Positions 6,066-7,056 of a stretch of 7,056 nt of DNA are shown here, in pieces. This stretch comes from a bacterium (GTDB lineage: Bacteria; Chloroflexota; Dormibacteria; UBA8260; Bog-877). Each line of letters starts with the position of its first letter. Position 1 is the stretch's first letter. Both the position numbers and the translations under genes were made by a program. The notes under the pieces are model-generated. The model was not told where the DNA came from. It did not search any database and worked only from the letters and a program-made list of their open reading frames with translations. The DNA lies in NCBI GenBank assembly GCA_021817025.1, contig JAKAWF010000170.1, positions 1-7,056 on the forward strand, in the 5' to 3' direction.

Positions 6066-7056
6066 GCCGTTCCCGGCCCAGCTCGGCATAGGCGTCCCAG
6101 AGCCGTCCGACAGCCTGCATCCCCCGAAACAGCTGCCGCAGCACCACCCGCTCGTTGGGGGCGTGGATGCGGTCGTCGGGAAGACCCACCCCGAACAGCA
6201 CGCAGGGGACTTCCAGCGTCTCCGCGATGGACGCGACCGGGGGGATGCTGCCCCCCTCACGGATGAAGACGCATGGCGCCTGCCAGACCTCGCTGACCAC
6301 CCGCGCCGCCGCGTCCACCGCCGGATGCCGGGAGGGGGTGACGACCCAGCGCCCGTCGTGGATCAATTCGAACTCCACCCGAACGCCCGCCGGAGCGGCC
6401 GCCCGGAGATGGGCCCCGACCATCTCGGTCACCTGCTCGGCCCGCTGAGCGGGCACCAGCCGGGAGGAGAGCTTGGCGCCCGCCCGGGCCGGGATCACCG
6501 TCTTCGCCCCGCGGCCCTGGTACCCCCCCCAGATCCCGCAGATCTCCATGGTCGGGCGAGTGGTGCGCCGCTCCATGGTGGAGTAGTCCTTCTCGCCCGC
6601 CCCGATCGCCTGCACGCTTCCCAGGAAGCGAGCCTCGTCGAAGGGCACCTGAGCCAGCTCTCCGCGCTCGCTCGGGGAGAGCTCGGTCACCCCGTCGTAG
6701 AAACCGGCGACCGCGATCCGGCCATCGGGGTCGTGCAGGTCCGCGAGCATCCGGGCCAGCACCGCGATCGGGTTCAGGACCGCCCCCCCGTAGACCCCGG
6801 AGTGGAGGTCGGTGCTGGAGGTTTCGATCCGGACCTCCCAGTAGGCCAGGCCGCGCAGCGCCACGGTCAGGCCGGGGACGTCCGCCGCCAGCATGCCGGT
6901 GTCGCTGATGACGGCCACGTCGGCCGCCAGCTGCTCGCGGTGGTTGCGCACCAGTTCCGCGAAGTGCTCGGAGCCGTCCTCCTCCTCCCCCTCCGCGATC
7001 AGCTTGACGTTGAGGGGGAGCCGGCCCCGAGCGTCGAGGATGCCCCGGACCGCCTC
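6046..7056 (-). CDS. M20 family metallopeptidase, CNDP/carnosinase-type dipeptidase (partial)
   Basis: The frame is open to the window edge and gives 336 residues of the C-terminal part; the start and the first metal-ligand motif (H-x-D) lie beyond 7056. Numbering from the edge, LIAEGEEEDGS (19-29) holds the catalytic-base/metal glutamates and ISDTGM (50-55) a metal-ligand Asp. TDLHSGVYGGAV (81-92) opens the lid/dimerisation domain with its substrate-contact His84, and His298 in IHAPNER is the last metal ligand. ICGIWGGYQGRGAKTVIP and REGGSIPPV are also typical. These match two-metal M20 dipeptidases of the CNDP/Dug1 group, which cleave dipeptides in the cytoplasm, rather than the DapE or ArgE deacylases. 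Specificity cannot be read. A valine codon GTG near 6951 is not the start, because conserved sequence continues upstream of it. The gene is convergent with trkA and overlaps it by 20 bp. Confidence 0.93.
   Translation of the reverse strand, partial: EAVRGILDARGRLPLNVKLIAEGEEEDGSEHFAELVRNHREQLAADVAVISDTGMLAADVPGLTVALRGLAYWEVRIETSSTDLHSGVYGGAVLNPIAVLARMLADLHDPDGRIAVAGFYDGVTELSPSERGELAQVPFDEARFLGSVQAIGAGEKDYSTMERRTTRPTMEICGIWGGYQGRGAKTVIPARAGAKLSSRLVPAQRAEQVTEMVGAHLRAAAPAGVRVEFELIHDGRWVVTPSRHPAVDAAARVVSEVWQAPCVFIREGGSIPPVASIAETLEVPCVLFGVGLPDDRIHAPNERVVLRQLFRGMQAVGRLWDAYAELGRERLSEPPG

Noticed and set aside
5211..6260. 349-codon minus-strand open frame across the trkA genes
   Set aside because: It is antisense to two clear RCK genes and partly overlaps the M20 gene in another frame; the translation is low-complexity Arg/Pro/Ser/Gly-rich.
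1..7056. CRISPR array, tRNA/rRNA, insertion sequence, toxin-antitoxin or defence system
   Set aside because: Genes fill nearly the whole window; I saw no regularly spaced repeats, transposase motifs, RNA gene structure or defence domains.

Overview
The window is a dense, GC-rich stretch (very roughly two thirds G+C by eye) of bacterial chromosome with ordinary housekeeping genes. I see no phage, transposon, CRISPR or RNA-gene signal. The GyrB tail, the style of GyrA, frequent GTG/TTG starts and a -10 box only 7 nt upstream of a GTG start suggest a high-GC terrabacterial lineage such as Chloroflexota, Dormibacterota or Actinomycetota. That placement is an impression from family resemblance, not a phylogenetic result.

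Left block, + strand (1-4295): the 3' end of gyrB, then plsX, gyrA and a DedA-family membrane protein gene. gyrB and plsX overlap by 4 bp (the stop TGA lies inside TTGA, with a TTG start). plsX and gyrA are 3 bp apart, and gyrA and dedA are 40 bp apart. This looks like one transcription unit joining the two gyrase subunits, the first acyltransferase of phospholipid synthesis and a lipid-transport-type membrane protein. plsX between gyrB and gyrA is the most unusual arrangement here. GyrA carries Leu at the position of E. coli Ser83, a classic quinolone-contact residue.

Middle block (4298-6065): a minus-strand universal-stress-protein gene ends 2 bp after dedA and is divergent from a + strand pair of TrkA/RCK NAD-binding genes. 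The first of the pair has only the Rossmann (RCK-N) domain. The second has RCK-N plus RCK-C. They overlap by 8 bp and probably form one regulator of K+ uptake; no K+ channel gene is in the window. The 97-bp divergent gap holds a plausible leaderless promoter for the trkA pair and a 13-bp inverted repeat.

Right block (6046-7056, minus strand): the C-terminal part of an M20-family metallopeptidase of the carnosinase/CNDP dipeptidase type, convergent with and overlapping the second trkA gene by 20 bp. Its N-terminus lies beyond the window.

No novel multi-gene system is evident. The points worth checking are the gyrB-plsX-gyrA arrangement, the GyrA Leu87 residue, the RCK-C-less TrkA partner and the leaderless promoter.
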